A stretch of DNA of 64,000 nt from Trichomonas vaginalis G3 (GCF_026262505.1 NC_067207.1:29914082-29978081); one strand, 5' to 3'; counted from the first letter of the stretch, positions 41,544 to 51,775 are shown. Notes: generated by a model from the sequence alone, not told the origin. Program-made: numbers and translations.

Positions 41544-43813
41544 GGATACCCTTACGTGTCAGATTTTTTGCGCATACGAAGAAGTCATGCTAGACATGAG
41601 CTATAAACCTGAAATTTTAGCAACATATTTAAAACTTTTTAAACTACAATACACTTTAATATTCAAGAACAAAAATATTCTTTTTAGAAATTACATAATT
41701 ATTTTATGTGAAATCTATATAAAAACATATTTTGCGAGCGTAACTTTTTTCTTTATAAGCACCTTATATGACTGATAAACTGTGAAGGCACATAATTGTT
41801 AATTCATAGAGTTGATATGTTTCCAAAATTGAGAGGAAATTTGAAAATTGAATACCCTTTCAATTCAATTTTCAAAAGATATCAGCTCCTTCAATAATTG
41901 AAGGACGATTTTGATCATTTGCTCTTAAAACAAGTATGCCATGGAGAAAAAAGTTACGCTCGCAAATCTGAAATATAACTATCATATAAAAAATTAAATT
42001 TCTAATTTTTTACTCTATAGATATTATTGGCCATTTGTGTAATGCATAAAAGTTTATGTCATATGCATACATTTGGAAGTATGGGAGACGAGGGAAATTA
42101 CTTCTATGAGGGACTAGGATTTTTTAAAAATTTCTCTATCGGACTCACCATTCAATTTCTCGAAAATTAAAAAAATCAATAATAGCTAAAATGTATTATG
42201 CATAACAAATTTTAATGTTACACGGTATTTTTTGAACTTCATGACATGAATTTTCTTTATATTATTTTTTTTTTTGATTTTCTATGATTTATGCGATAGG
42301 CTGGAACAACATTGTAAGTGCAATGATATCATTTATAGAGAAATCTAAAACTTCAGCATTCAGAACTCGCAACCACAAAAATATTCATTTGCTAAGTAAG
42401 TAAAGTTGATTAAGTTCGACACTTAGCTTTTATACGTAAAACCAAGTGTGTATATTTCTTGTTAAATTATTGAGAAAAAAATAAATTGTAAGAGAAACGA
42501 TACTGATTATTGAAATAATATTGAGGGTAGCTGCAGATTTCTTCATTAACATGCCGGAAATTTGTTAATCTTGGTTTTCTATCATAAAATCTGTCGAAGA
42601 ATCTAAAAACGGAGATATGAAATAGAGATCATGTAAATCTAGAGTATCCTGTCAGAAAAATAGACTAAGCATGTAACCCTTTTTTGGTCATAAACACTTT
42701 TTACCACTTAGTCATACAGATGATCATTAAATTTAAACGAGCACTTTTTGTCAGAATTTATTTTTTACAAAGACAGAAGATTTTAGTATTATTTAATATT
42801 AGTGCTGTAGCAAAATTCAAAAAACGGTGAAAATTCAGTGAATTTGTGAATTCACATTTTTTTTTCGACATTTTTTTTATATATATCCATGCACATTAAG
42901 AACACAGCTTTGATACGCTTAAAAAAGCATATTTCATATGAAATTGTTAAAGAAATAAACAATTTATATAAAAATTGCACTTATGGGCAGTTTAGATATA
43001 TAATTTATATATAACATATATACAAATCCATAGACAAAGTGCAATAACTACAATGTTGTAGAAAATTACAGCAGAAATACTGACTTTTTGAAGGATAATA
43101 AGAATTCTTCTAAATGTTGTATTTTTATAATTTGATTGATTTTTTTTACTATTTCATTAATCTTTTATGAATAATAATTATTTTTAATATATGTGCTATT
43201 AAAATTTCAAATTTTGACTAATATATCTAAGTTATCTGAACGAAACATTTAGAAAATATCATACTTACATTGAAATAGCAAGTAGAGCATATTAATAGCA
43301 AGTTTCTTGGCTTTATATCTATCATCTATTGTTGTTTGATCAAACAAAATTCACTCTATTATATGGTGTCAATTAATTAAAACAATTTTTAATAGTTATT
43401 TATTTAGTGCGAATAAGTGCAAACTCATAAATGAATAACTTAATAGTAGAAATGAATTATCTGATATAAATCTCACATTTTGTCCATCAGAAATACTTTA
43501 ATTGCATACGCATAACTATTAGTAATACGTCTGGAGTGTCAATTAATAACAATCCCACAACAAGTAAAATTCAGATTTTTATTAAACTTATTTTTTCCTA
43601 AAAGTTTTCTCAAATTACTATATATACATATGTGGATAAAATAATAGTAATATTGTAAAAAATTAGATAATTTTTTTTATTTGAGAACCTCTCAAAAGTT
43701 CATTCAATTTATCAATTGTTTCAGTTTGATGTATATTCATTTCTGGAGCCTAAAACTTTAGCAATCATGACAATATCATATTCTCTTTCTAACTACGCAA
43801 TGTAAGGGTATCC
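41544..43813. mobile_element. 2,270-bp TTAA-flanked DNA transposon nested in the integrase
   Basis: Flanked by TTAA at 41540-41543 and 43814-43817. The ends are inverted: GGATACCCTTAC at the left and GTAAGGGTATCC at the right, 12 bp perfect. Removing it with one TTAA restores the integrase frame, which proves insertion. The interior is AT-rich with no credible transposase frame, so it is non-autonomous or decayed. TTAA duplications occur in the piggyBac and Kolobok superfamilies; the terminal GG and CCCTT do not decide between them. The 120-bp element at 61278-61397 has related ends. Confidence 0.88.
41731..41966. repeat. 236-bp segment with 22-bp inverted ends
   Basis: TTTGCGAGCGTAACTTTTTTCT at 41731-41752 is matched in reverse complement at 41945-41966, inside the nested transposon. 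I found no clear target duplication. It may be a small MITE or an internal palindrome of the host transposon. Confidence 0.5.
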
Positions 43814-45153
43814 TTAAAGACAAAATTAAAAATAATGAATATTCAAAGGGAAAAACTAAATCACAACTTAAACAGTTGAAAGATTTCAAAAATAAAGTAT
43901 TAACAGAAGAAGATATTGATGAATTATATAAATTATATAATCCTGAGCCGCAAAAGCCAAAGGAACAAAACACCCAGGTTCTTCAGACCATAAATGATGC
44001 ACAAGCTTTAATTTATGATTCATTAGTTAAACCATATTCAGCCCGACTTTTAAATGAAGATCAACTTTTGGAATTCATCCTTCAACATAAACTCGAAGCG
44101 GGAAAGTATATCAAACCTTTATATACAGCATATTTAAAACAAATGAATAAAATACATCCAGAATTAATGAAGGGAGGATTGAATTCCAAAATCAAAGCAG
44201 ATAAAATTAAACCACTTGCAACACCAAAACCTCCAACGACAGTACCGCCTCCTCCTTCAGTTAATCCTTCATCATTCACTTTATTATATCCATTTCAAAC
44301 ATTTAAGAAGCAAAAAGATTTTAAAAAGGATTTCAAAATATTAAATAAACCAATTGACCCAAAAATTCAACCGTTAAAGGAAAAATTTAGTCGCCCTTCA
44401 TTTGCACCATATCCATATTCATACGAAATTGATCATCTGGAATATTCAAAAGGAAACGTTACTTATTTATTTGCCATTAACATTAACACTAGATATTTAT
44501 ATTGCATTCCAGTGAAAGGGAAAACAGAACAGGAAACAAGAAGAGCTATTCAATACTTACTAGATCATGAAAGAGTAGATAATATCAGGGGTGATGGTGA
44601 TAAAGGATTTCAGGCAGCTATGACTCATTATTTTCCACAAATTAATTTTTACTTCTCATCCTCTCCATATACGTTTCATAATAAAATAGTTGATGCAGTA
44701 ATGAGAACTCTTAGAGATGCGTTAGGGGTTAACGGTCAGATATACTGGGATGGAAATCATGACTCCATCATACAACAGTTAGTATATTATTACAATAATA
44801 CATGGCATAGAACTATAAACATGAAACCGGTGGAAATGAAAAATGATATTTCAAAAGAATGGGAATATATTAGAAAGCAAATGGAAAGGTTGAATGATGT
44901 TAAACGTGAACAAATTAATTCGGGGCTCATGAATTTTAAACAAGGAAATAAAGTTTTGATTCATCTCGATTATGGAAAAACTGATAAATCAATGACAAAA
45001 AGAAGACGAAGATTTGACACAATAGCTGAATTTGTTAGATATATTAACGGCAATGCATTAGTTGAAGTTGACAATAAATTAATAGAAATTCCGATTTATT
45101 TTATTACTCCATTATATTTAAATAATATTTAATTTTTTTTTATTTCGTAAGAA

Positions 45154-45375
45154 ATGAGTGACAACGAAGCAGCAAAGAGTCCAGACGATGAATATAAAAA
45201 GAAGCCACAATGCGGTGGGGTTGAAAACGATGAAGAAATAATCGAAAAATTAGAAACTTACCGTTCAATCCTTAAACTGAGTGAAGCAAAAATAAAAGAA
45301 TTTAATAGAATAAATAAATTGATTGGAAGAGATGAATTTAATAAAGATGAATTTTTAAACTCAATCCAAATTTAA
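45154..45375 (+). CDS. small acidic/basic Maverick protein
   Basis: A 73-residue, highly charged helical protein (MSDNEAAKSPDDEYKKKPQ...). It begins after a T-rich run and GTAAGAAATG, 19 bp downstream of the integrase stop. Its stop overlaps by 3-4 bp the stop of the convergent small gene at 45372-45536. No domain recognised. Confidence 0.6.
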   Translation: MSDNEAAKSPDDEYKKKPQCGGVENDEEIIEKLETYRSILKLSEAKIKEFNRINKLIGRDEFNKDEFLNSIQI

Positions 45376-45536
45376 TTTTTATTCCTCTTCGACAACATCT
45401 CTCTTTCCATCATTACTGCATAACCACATTTTCTCAATTTTAGTGGTTTGTTATTTTTAACATGTTCTTGCATCATTTTTATCATTTCCTCCCTTGTTAT
45501 GATTCGTGGTAAATTTTGAGCTTGTGGGGTATTCAT
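45372..45536 (-). CDS. 54-residue Maverick protein
   Basis: A minus-strand frame of 55 codons from ATG at 45536, preceded by TTTTTATTTTTATCATAAATG, the same start signature as the larger element genes. The product is basic and helical (REEMIKMMQEHVKNNK, LKLRKCGYAVMMERE). The stop overlaps that of the gene at 45154-45375 at a TTAA. Promoter signature and clean frame support it; function unknown. Confidence 0.5.
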   Translation of the reverse strand: MNTPQAQNLPRIITREEMIKMMQEHVKNNKPLKLRKCGYAVMMEREMLSKRNKN

Positions 45537-45557
45537 TTATGATAAAAATAAAAATTT
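45534..45557 (-). promoter_or_regulatory. Maverick start signature of the 54-residue gene
   Basis: Minus strand: AAATTTTTATTTTTATCATAAATG-type string, T-rich run then CATAAATG. Confidence 0.5.
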
Positions 45558-45585
45558 GTTATCAGTTATTTTATCGTTAATGGTT

Positions 45586-46321
45586 TTTAGGTTATTCAAT
45601 AATTAATTATTTTTGAAGAACTGAAGGTGTTACCATGTTACCATGTTGACAACATGACATTTTGACAACAACACAGGAGGAAGGCAGTTATGAATTATTT
45701 TTGAAGAACTGAAGGTGCTACCATGTTACCATGTTGACGACATGACATTATGTCAACAACACAGGAGGAAGGCAGTTATGAATTATTTTTGAAGAACTGA
45801 AGGTGCTACCATGTTACCATGTGCTACCAGGTCATTTAACTTCTCTGAAAAAGTGTGACAACATGACATTTTGACAACAACACAGGAGGAAGGCAGTTAT
45901 GAATTATTTTTGAAGAACTGAAGGTGCTACCATGTTACCATGTTGACGACATGACATTATGTCAACAACACAGGAGGAAGGCAGTTATGAATTATTTTTG
46001 AAGAACTGAAGGTGCTACCATGTTACCATGTGCTACCAGGTCATTTAACTTCTCTGAAAAAGTGTGACAACATGACATTTTGACAACAACACAGGAGGAA
46101 GGCAGTTATGAATTATTTTTGAAGAACTGAAGGTGCTACCATGTTACCATGTTGACGACATGACATTATGTCAACAACACAGGAGGAAGGCAGTTATGAA
46201 TTATTTTTGAAGAACTGAAGGTGCTACCATGTTACCATGTGCTACCAGGTCATTTAACTTCTCTGAAAAAGTGTGACAACATGACATTTTGACAACAACA
46301 CAGGAGGAAGGCAAAAATAAA
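45586..46321 (+). repeat. left iteron-like array, 88/121-bp alternating units
   Basis: After an outer TTTAGGTTATTCAATAATTA come seven tandem units with exact starts at 45605, 45693, 45781, 45902, 45990, 46111 and 46199: 88, 88, 121, 88, 121, 88 and about 114 bp. The 88+121 pair is a 209-bp higher-order repeat present three times. Each 88-bp unit from the second on holds TGACATTATGTCA, an odd-length palindrome. The array ends 30 bp before the primase-helicase start and is inverted on the other side of that gene. Confidence 0.9.
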
Positions 46322-46325
46322 GTTA

Positions 46326-46353
46326 GTTTTATTTTTTTATTCCTATATAAATG
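46326..46353 (+). promoter_or_regulatory. Maverick start signature of the primase-helicase
   Basis: GTTTTATTTTTTTATTCC then TATATAAATG at 46351. Confidence 0.55.
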
Positions 46354-48660
46354 ACAGCAACAAACAACAACAGCAACTTTATCATTTCTGATGAACAAGT
46401 TATTGATTCATTAGTTGAGGAATCAGTTGTGGCAGAAACTAAAACCCTCAACGAAAGAATTGGTGAAAACCGGATTGATTTACATAACTACCTCAAATAC
46501 GATGGAGGAAGAGGAAGGAAAACTGGTATGGCTTTATTAGTAAATAAAATATCAAATTTAACGATTATAGATGTTGATATCAATAAATCGTACAATGATG
46601 AACTTAAAGAAACAGTTAGAAAAGACATTTTATCAAAACTTTCGGATAAAGATGTTATCGTTAAAACCGCTTCAGGAGGTCTTCACATTTATTGCAACAC
46701 TAATTTCTTCTATTCAACCTCGAACAGAATGATTAAATGTTATTCCTGCAATGATTACGATATCGATATCATGACTTCTATGGATGATTCAAAGCGTTCT
46801 TTAGTAGTTATGGCTGATTCAAGAGTTCGCAAGAATGCAACAGAACCAATCAATACATACTCATTCATTCGTGGAAGTTATGATTCAACATTAACCAGAA
46901 CAGTGAATGATATAAATGATTTGAATATTAAGGTAAGAGTTGAACAGAAGAATGAAGAAATAAAGAGTATAATGAATGAAAACAAAGATGTAAACATTGA
47001 CGATAAACTTGCCCAGAGCATAGTTGATGGCATCTGTGATTTTGAAGTACATAATGACGGTGGAAACATGAATTTAGAAAAAGAAATAACATTATTCACA
47101 CTGTTTCAAGCAATTAATTCGTTACCTAATCATTTGATTAATGAAGCATACGATAACGTTTATAACTTCTGCAATTTAACTGAAAATGCAAAAAGTAATT
47201 TTGAAAAAGCACGTAGTAGATATGCACATTTAATGACTTCTCCATTTGTTTTAGTGAAGATTCTAAAACTTTATCAAAAGGAATATTATGATGAATATGT
47301 TTTACCTTTATTACGTAAGCCAAAAATAACATTTGATATCAAACTTGATGACTCGTTTTTGATAACAGATATTAGACGCAAGGCTGAAAATCATCAGTAT
47401 AAAAACAGTTCTGAAGTAATTGAGGATTTATCATGTGTAATTCGTTTTGTAGATTGTGGAAACAAATACTTCATTCAGAAAGATTACAACATACACGACA
47501 AAATGAATCAAATATCATTTGTTCTTCAGTCAAACATGAAAGAGTCACTCAAAATGATTAAATTATTTAAAGAAGAAGGTAAAACAATAACAGCATGGGA
47601 CGTACTATTAAATCAATTATCCTCATTAACCGTTAAGGGTGTTTGCTTTAAATCTGATTCCCCAGATGTTTTCTCAACGTTTCAGGGTTATAAATACAAC
47701 GTTCTCGAAAAAGTAGATTACTCAAAAATTGAGATGTTTATGGATTTCATTAAAGAAGCCATTTGTGATAATAACGATGAAGTGTATAAATACCTACTCG
47801 GCTGGATTGCATCAATGATTCAACATCCAGGAATCAAGAATGAAACAGCAATTATTTTGAAAGGACTTCAGGGAACAGGTAAAAACAGATTTACAGACAT
47901 TATTTCTGAACTTCTCGCCGGTTATTCATGTAAAAACATTACTGAAATAAGTGAGCTAACGGGTAATTTCAATTCAGTTGTTGAAAATAAAATGTTTCTT
48001 GTACTTAATGAACTCAAAAATGTAGGTGAAGACAGACTCGCAAACTTCAACGCTTTGAAATCAATTATTACGGATAATGAGATTAGAATTAATGAAAAGA
48101 ATCAACCCAGAAGAACTGCTCAGAATGTTGCAAACTTCATTTTCGTAACTAACAACGTCTACCCTGTCAAAATTGATGTTGGAGACAGAAGATACGTAGT
48201 TTTAAGGGTTAATGGTAAATTCAAGGGTCAATTTGATTACTTCAAGAATTTAATGGATTCATGCACTAAGGAATTTTATGATAATTTACTGACGTATTTT
48301 ATGCAATATGACCTTTCATCATTTAATGTACGAATCATACCGATGACTGAAGCCAAACAAGATTTAATAGAATTATCATCAAATCCTTTAGATGTATGGA
48401 TAAATACACATTATGATGAATTGTGTGCAGGTATGACGTGTGAAAATGCTCTATTCTGCAAACCATCAGACATGAAAGACAAAAACTTTCAAATGAGTAT
48501 TAAGGATAAATGTGATAGGAAACATAGAAGAATAGACGGTAAACAAACATGGTGTTATGTTTTGAAAGAAGAAATGAAAGGATTATATAAACAAATTGAA
48601 CCAAACGATAATGAGGAATCATTTACTGACGATGAAATACCTGTAAATGATGCTTTATAA
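46351..48660 (+). CDS. primase-polymerase / SF3 helicase fusion
   Basis: A 769-residue protein. N-terminal archaeo-eukaryotic primase (PrimPol) features: the catalytic IIDVDI at about residues 71-76 and SGGLHIYC at about 108-115. The C-terminal half is a D5/virophage-type superfamily 3 helicase: Walker A KGLQGTGKNRF with Lys near residue 511, Walker B-like MFLVLNELKN, and motif C FIFVTNNVYPV. Such fusions start and drive replication of viruses and plasmids. This is not part of the usual Polinton core, which relies on protein priming. It is enclosed by inverted iteron-like arrays. The frame is intact. Confidence 0.9.
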   Translation: MTATNNNSNFIISDEQVIDSLVEESVVAETKTLNERIGENRIDLHNYLKYDGGRGRKTGMALLVNKISNLTIIDVDINKSYNDELKETVRKDILSKLSDKDVIVKTASGGLHIYCNTNFFYSTSNRMIKCYSCNDYDIDIMTSMDDSKRSLVVMADSRVRKNATEPINTYSFIRGSYDSTLTRTVNDINDLNIKVRVEQKNEEIKSIMNENKDVNIDDKLAQSIVDGICDFEVHNDGGNMNLEKEITLFTLFQAINSLPNHLINEAYDNVYNFCNLTENAKSNFEKARSRYAHLMTSPFVLVKILKLYQKEYYDEYVLPLLRKPKITFDIKLDDSFLITDIRRKAENHQYKNSSEVIEDLSCVIRFVDCGNKYFIQKDYNIHDKMNQISFVLQSNMKESLKMIKLFKEEGKTITAWDVLLNQLSSLTVKGVCFKSDSPDVFSTFQGYKYNVLEKVDYSKIEMFMDFIKEAICDNNDEVYKYLLGWIASMIQHPGIKNETAIILKGLQGTGKNRFTDIISELLAGYSCKNITEISELTGNFNSVVENKMFLVLNELKNVGEDRLANFNALKSIITDNEIRINEKNQPRRTAQNVANFIFVTNNVYPVKIDVGDRRYVVLRVNGKFKGQFDYFKNLMDSCTKEFYDNLLTYFMQYDLSSFNVRIIPMTEAKQDLIELSSNPLDVWINTHYDELCAGMTCENALFCKPSDMKDKNFQMSIKDKCDRKHRRIDGKQTWCYVLKEEMKGLYKQIEPNDNEESFTDDEIPVNDAL

Positions 48661-48673
48661 AGTATGATTGGAA

Positions 48674-48991
48674 TTTATTTTTGCCTTCCTCCTGTGTTGT
48701 TGTCAAAATGTCATGTTGTCACACTTTTTCAGAGAAGTTAAATGACCTGGTAGCACATGGTAACATGGTAGCACCTTCAGTTCTTCAAAAATAATTCATA
48801 ACTGCCTTCCTCCTGTGTTGTTGACATAATGTCATGTCGTCAACATGGTAACATGGTAGCACCTTCAGTTCTTCAAAAATAATTCATAACTGCCTTCCTC
48901 CTGTGTTGTTGACATAATGTCATGTTGTCAACATGGTAACATGGTAGCACCTTCAGTTCTTCAAAAATAATTAATTATTGAATAACCTAAA
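48674..48991 (-). repeat. right iteron-like array, inverted copy
   Basis: Reverse complement of the left array: inner edge GGCAAAAATAAA matches 46310-46321 and the outer edge TTTAGGTTATTCAATAATTA matches 45586 onward. It contains one long and two 88-bp-type units, so it is shorter (318 bp) than the left arm (736 bp). It lies at the point where rightward and leftward gene blocks meet. Confidence 0.9.
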
Positions 48992-49108
48992 TCATTTACT
49001 CACAATATTTCATGCACAAAACGACCCCAAGCTTTTAACTTCTTTTCTGTAGTTCATCCATTACTTCATTACCTAATTAATTACAGACATAAAATATATT
49101 TAGTTCAT

Positions 49109-50893
49109 TCAATAAACACGGTACCATGCGAATACAGTCATAAATGGTGGCATGTAATCTTTACTTTGTCCCGTTGTTTGTGTATATCCTGAAACGAAAT
49201 GTGTATGGTTTCCTTCTCCCTGAGTGTCACTCCAGTAACAATTTATGGCAAACTTAACGTCGTCTTTAACATCATATCCTTTACCTTTTGTCATTCCTGA
49301 CCAATCCCAATATCTATGCTTATGCCAACCTGCTTGAGATGTGCTTAAATCTATGTAGTGACTGTGTGCAGGTAAATTTTCACCTGAAATCGTTTTACTT
49401 CCACCTGTTTCCTTTGAAGAGTTTGCACAATACAAAAACCTGTCAACTATTTGTTCCCATGCACCAACACCAAACATTACTTGAGGACCTCTTGCATCCA
49501 TAGATGTATAAATAGAACCTACTGGGTTCATTAAATCAAACATATGAGATATTATAGGATTGTCTCTTTTGAACTTAAAATATAGTGTAACTATTTCAGT
49601 TTCTTCTGGTTTGGTGTCAGAATATTTTTTATAATATAATCTTATGTTTTCAGGGTAGGTAAAATCTTGACTATAATATTTATTTCTGTCATCTGTATAA
49701 TAATATACTATTCTCGTTTTTTCTATTGCATTATATCTTTTATATCTATAATAATCTAAATATAATGTTAACTTTTGTTCATCTACATGTGGTGTTCTGA
49801 CATCATCTCCATAGTCATAATAATATGGTGCTGGAGCTGGGTCAGGCAATGTCATATCTGCCATTTCATAAACTCTTAAATATTTCTTTTGTTCGTCTCC
49901 ATATAAGTTTAAGTAGCAGTTGTTGTCTAATGGAACTTTAACTTGTGTGTCATCATTCTTTTTATAACTTACATACATTTCATTGTTATTTTTCGGAATG
50001 AGTTTCCACCGTATACCATTTTTTAAGGAGTGTACAAACTGCCATCTAAAATATTTATTTTCTTCATTGACAGAAAAGTCGCCAACAATAGTTTCAATAT
50101 TTTTTGTTCCTATCAAACTTTGGTATATTTCGTTAACACATCCCTTATCTGCCTTCTTCTCTAACTCACTATCCACATATTCCTTATCTGTCTTCTTATT
50201 TAACTCATCGTTAACATATGTTTTATCCGCTTTAAGGTCTAAACATCCTGAAACCCATCCTGTATCAGCTTTAGTTTTTAAAATCTTTGATGTCCATTCA
50301 TGATACCATTCAACCATTTCTTTAATTTCATTATCTTTTTCATCCACATATTCCTTATCCGCTTTCTTCTCTAACGCAGCAGCAACACATCCCTTATCTG
50401 CCTTCTTCTCTAACTCACTATCCACATATTCCTTATCTGTCTTCTTATTTAACTCATCGTTAACATATTCCTTATCTGCCTTCTTCTCTAACTCACTATC
50501 CACATATTCCTTATCTGCTTTCTTCATTATGTCATTTAGGAAACCTTTTATGAATTCCTCATTTAAATTAAATCTTCCAATCTTCAAAACTTTAGGAAAT
50601 GCATTTAATGCGTAATATCTTTGTTCTTCTGGTGGAATTGATGTTATATCATCCGTTATACCTTTAATTTTTGAATTCATAAATAAAATTTCTTTTATAT
50701 TTGATATCACTGCACCACCCTTGCAAACGAATTCGAAATGGTCATTTTTCAATACTATCTCCAAATCTCCATATTTCAACCTTTGCGTTTGTTCTGCCGT
50801 CTTTGAATTATATGCATATATGGCGTATGTAATGGTCTGAGGGACCTGGGTGCTTTGTGCCTTAAGTTGCTGTGGTTGCTGTTGTTTAATCAT
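49109..50893 (-). CDS. phage-collar-like fibre protein
   Basis: A 594-residue protein. Residues about 124-265 contain nine 13-residue repeats of the form ADKEYVDSELEKK, like the trimeric stalk repeats of phage tail fibres. The C-terminal 130 residues match the phage tail-collar/short-fibre type tip: NPVGSIYTSM, VGAWEQIVDRFLYCA, GGSKTISGENLPAHSHYI, GNHTHFVSG, YMPPFMTVFAWYRVY. The His-rich HSH/HTH pattern could bind metal. It probably forms a receptor-binding spike of a virus-like particle. A T-rich run and AATAATAAATG-like string precede the ATG at 50893. Confidence 0.85.
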   Translation of the reverse strand: MIKQQQPQQLKAQSTQVPQTITYAIYAYNSKTAEQTQRLKYGDLEIVLKNDHFEFVCKGGAVISNIKEILFMNSKIKGITDDITSIPPEEQRYYALNAFPKVLKIGRFNLNEEFIKGFLNDIMKKADKEYVDSELEKKADKEYVNDELNKKTDKEYVDSELEKKADKGCVAAALEKKADKEYVDEKDNEIKEMVEWYHEWTSKILKTKADTGWVSGCLDLKADKTYVNDELNKKTDKEYVDSELEKKADKGCVNEIYQSLIGTKNIETIVGDFSVNEENKYFRWQFVHSLKNGIRWKLIPKNNNEMYVSYKKNDDTQVKVPLDNNCYLNLYGDEQKKYLRVYEMADMTLPDPAPAPYYYDYGDDVRTPHVDEQKLTLYLDYYRYKRYNAIEKTRIVYYYTDDRNKYYSQDFTYPENIRLYYKKYSDTKPEETEIVTLYFKFKRDNPIISHMFDLMNPVGSIYTSMDARGPQVMFGVGAWEQIVDRFLYCANSSKETGGSKTISGENLPAHSHYIDLSTSQAGWHKHRYWDWSGMTKGKGYDVKDDVKFAINCYWSDTQGEGNHTHFVSGYTQTTGQSKDYMPPFMTVFAWYRVY

Positions 50894-50920
50894 TTATTAT
50901 GATTTAAAAATAAATATTTA
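50891..50920 (-). promoter_or_regulatory. Maverick start signature of the fibre gene
   Basis: Minus strand: ATATTTATTTTTAAATC then ATAATAAATG. Confidence 0.5.
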
Positions 50921-51403
50921 ATCCGTTATCTCATCACCTATTTTTTCTATTTGAAATTGCCATAATATTTCATTCATGAATTCTAAATCACAATCAAATA
51001 GGTCAGTTATTCTAAATTTAATATTTGATAAATCTTTTGAATGAAGAATAAATGAATTCCCGGATAATTGAAACGGATATGATAAAGAAAATATGTTTAA
51101 GTTGATGGATAAAATGTTTTGTATTGATGGGTAAGAGTTAGGGTCTAATGTTTGATGTGAAAATCTCATTGGGGTATTAACTTTATCACATTTGATTAAA
51201 ATGAAATTGGAACCGGTGTCAGAATACAAAACATCCCCAACATCTTTTTCAAAATTTAATATCCCCAACAATGAACGAAGATGAGGAGTACAAAATTTAA
51301 TTTTCAGTGGGAATTTAATAAGGTTATTTATTTCATCAAGTTTCAAAAAGTTTATCAGGTTTTGATTTAAAATTTTCTTCATACCATACGATAAATGATT
51401 CAT
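50918..51403 (-). CDS. Maverick protein of unknown function (161 residues)
   Basis: A 161-residue beta-rich protein between the fibre gene and a small gene, all on the minus strand; 24 bp separate it from the fibre start. Segments such as FILIKCDKVNTPMRF and NIFSLSYPFQLSGNSFIL suggest a beta-sandwich, possibly a minor virion protein. The start TTATTTAAATG carries the TAAATG element. No homologue recognised. Confidence 0.65.
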   Translation of the reverse strand: MNHLSYGMKKILNQNLINFLKLDEINNLIKFPLKIKFCTPHLRSLLGILNFEKDVGDVLYSDTGSNFILIKCDKVNTPMRFSHQTLDPNSYPSIQNILSINLNIFSLSYPFQLSGNSFILHSKDLSNIKFRITDLFDCDLEFMNEILWQFQIEKIGDEITD

Positions 51404-51439
51404 TTAAATAACTTAAAATCATGTTAATATCCCATTTCG

Positions 51440-51628
51440 TTATACATTATTTATATACATATCATACGTTTTTTCATGGTCATCTTTAATAAATGATATA
51501 TAATCTGAAGGGTCTAAAAGAATGGGATTAAATTTACCACTCACAGAAACGAGAGTAACATTATAAATTCCGCTAACTGTTAAATTTAATTCACAGTTAT
51601 TATTCGAAATAATATTGATAATTGACAT
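51440..51628 (-). CDS. small Maverick protein (62 residues)
   Basis: A 62-residue frame starting MSIINIISNNNCELNLTVSG. Its composition is beta-prone and it sits in the same leftward block. A TATTTTTAAT run precedes ATAAAAATG. Function unknown. Confidence 0.5.
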   Translation of the reverse strand: MSIINIISNNNCELNLTVSGIYNVTLVSVSGKFNPILLDPSDYISFIKDDHEKTYDMYINNV

Positions 51629-51775
51629 TTTTATTACGATTAAAAATATGGTAAAGCGTTATTTTCCAGTGATAAATAAAACTAGAATAAGATTACCTCA
51701 AAAGAATTCATAAATTCAACGAATAAGAAATTCATTCATGTTATAAATTTTAGTGTTTTCAGAAAATATGAGTCA

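Larger units (their letters stand above)
41353..45132 (+). pseudogene. Maverick integrase (rve family), split by a transposon
   Basis: Exon-like parts 41353-41543 and 43818-45132 belong to one gene. Their combined length is 1506 nt, exactly in frame, encoding 501 residues once the insert and one TTAA copy are disregarded. The catalytic core shows EIDHLEY (first Asp), RGDGDKGF (second Asp) and NKIVDAVMRTLRD, where the usual catalytic Glu is Asp. A basic chromo-like C-terminal segment follows (KRRRRFDTIAEF). Such integrases insert Mavericks with 6-bp duplications. The copy is inactivated here. The right part has its own open frame from a TTG at 43876. Confidence 0.9.

Noticed and set aside
45605-46312. 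Direct repeats resembling a CRISPR array
   Set aside because: Units are contiguous, 88-121 bp, without unique spacers, no cas genes, and the host is a eukaryote.
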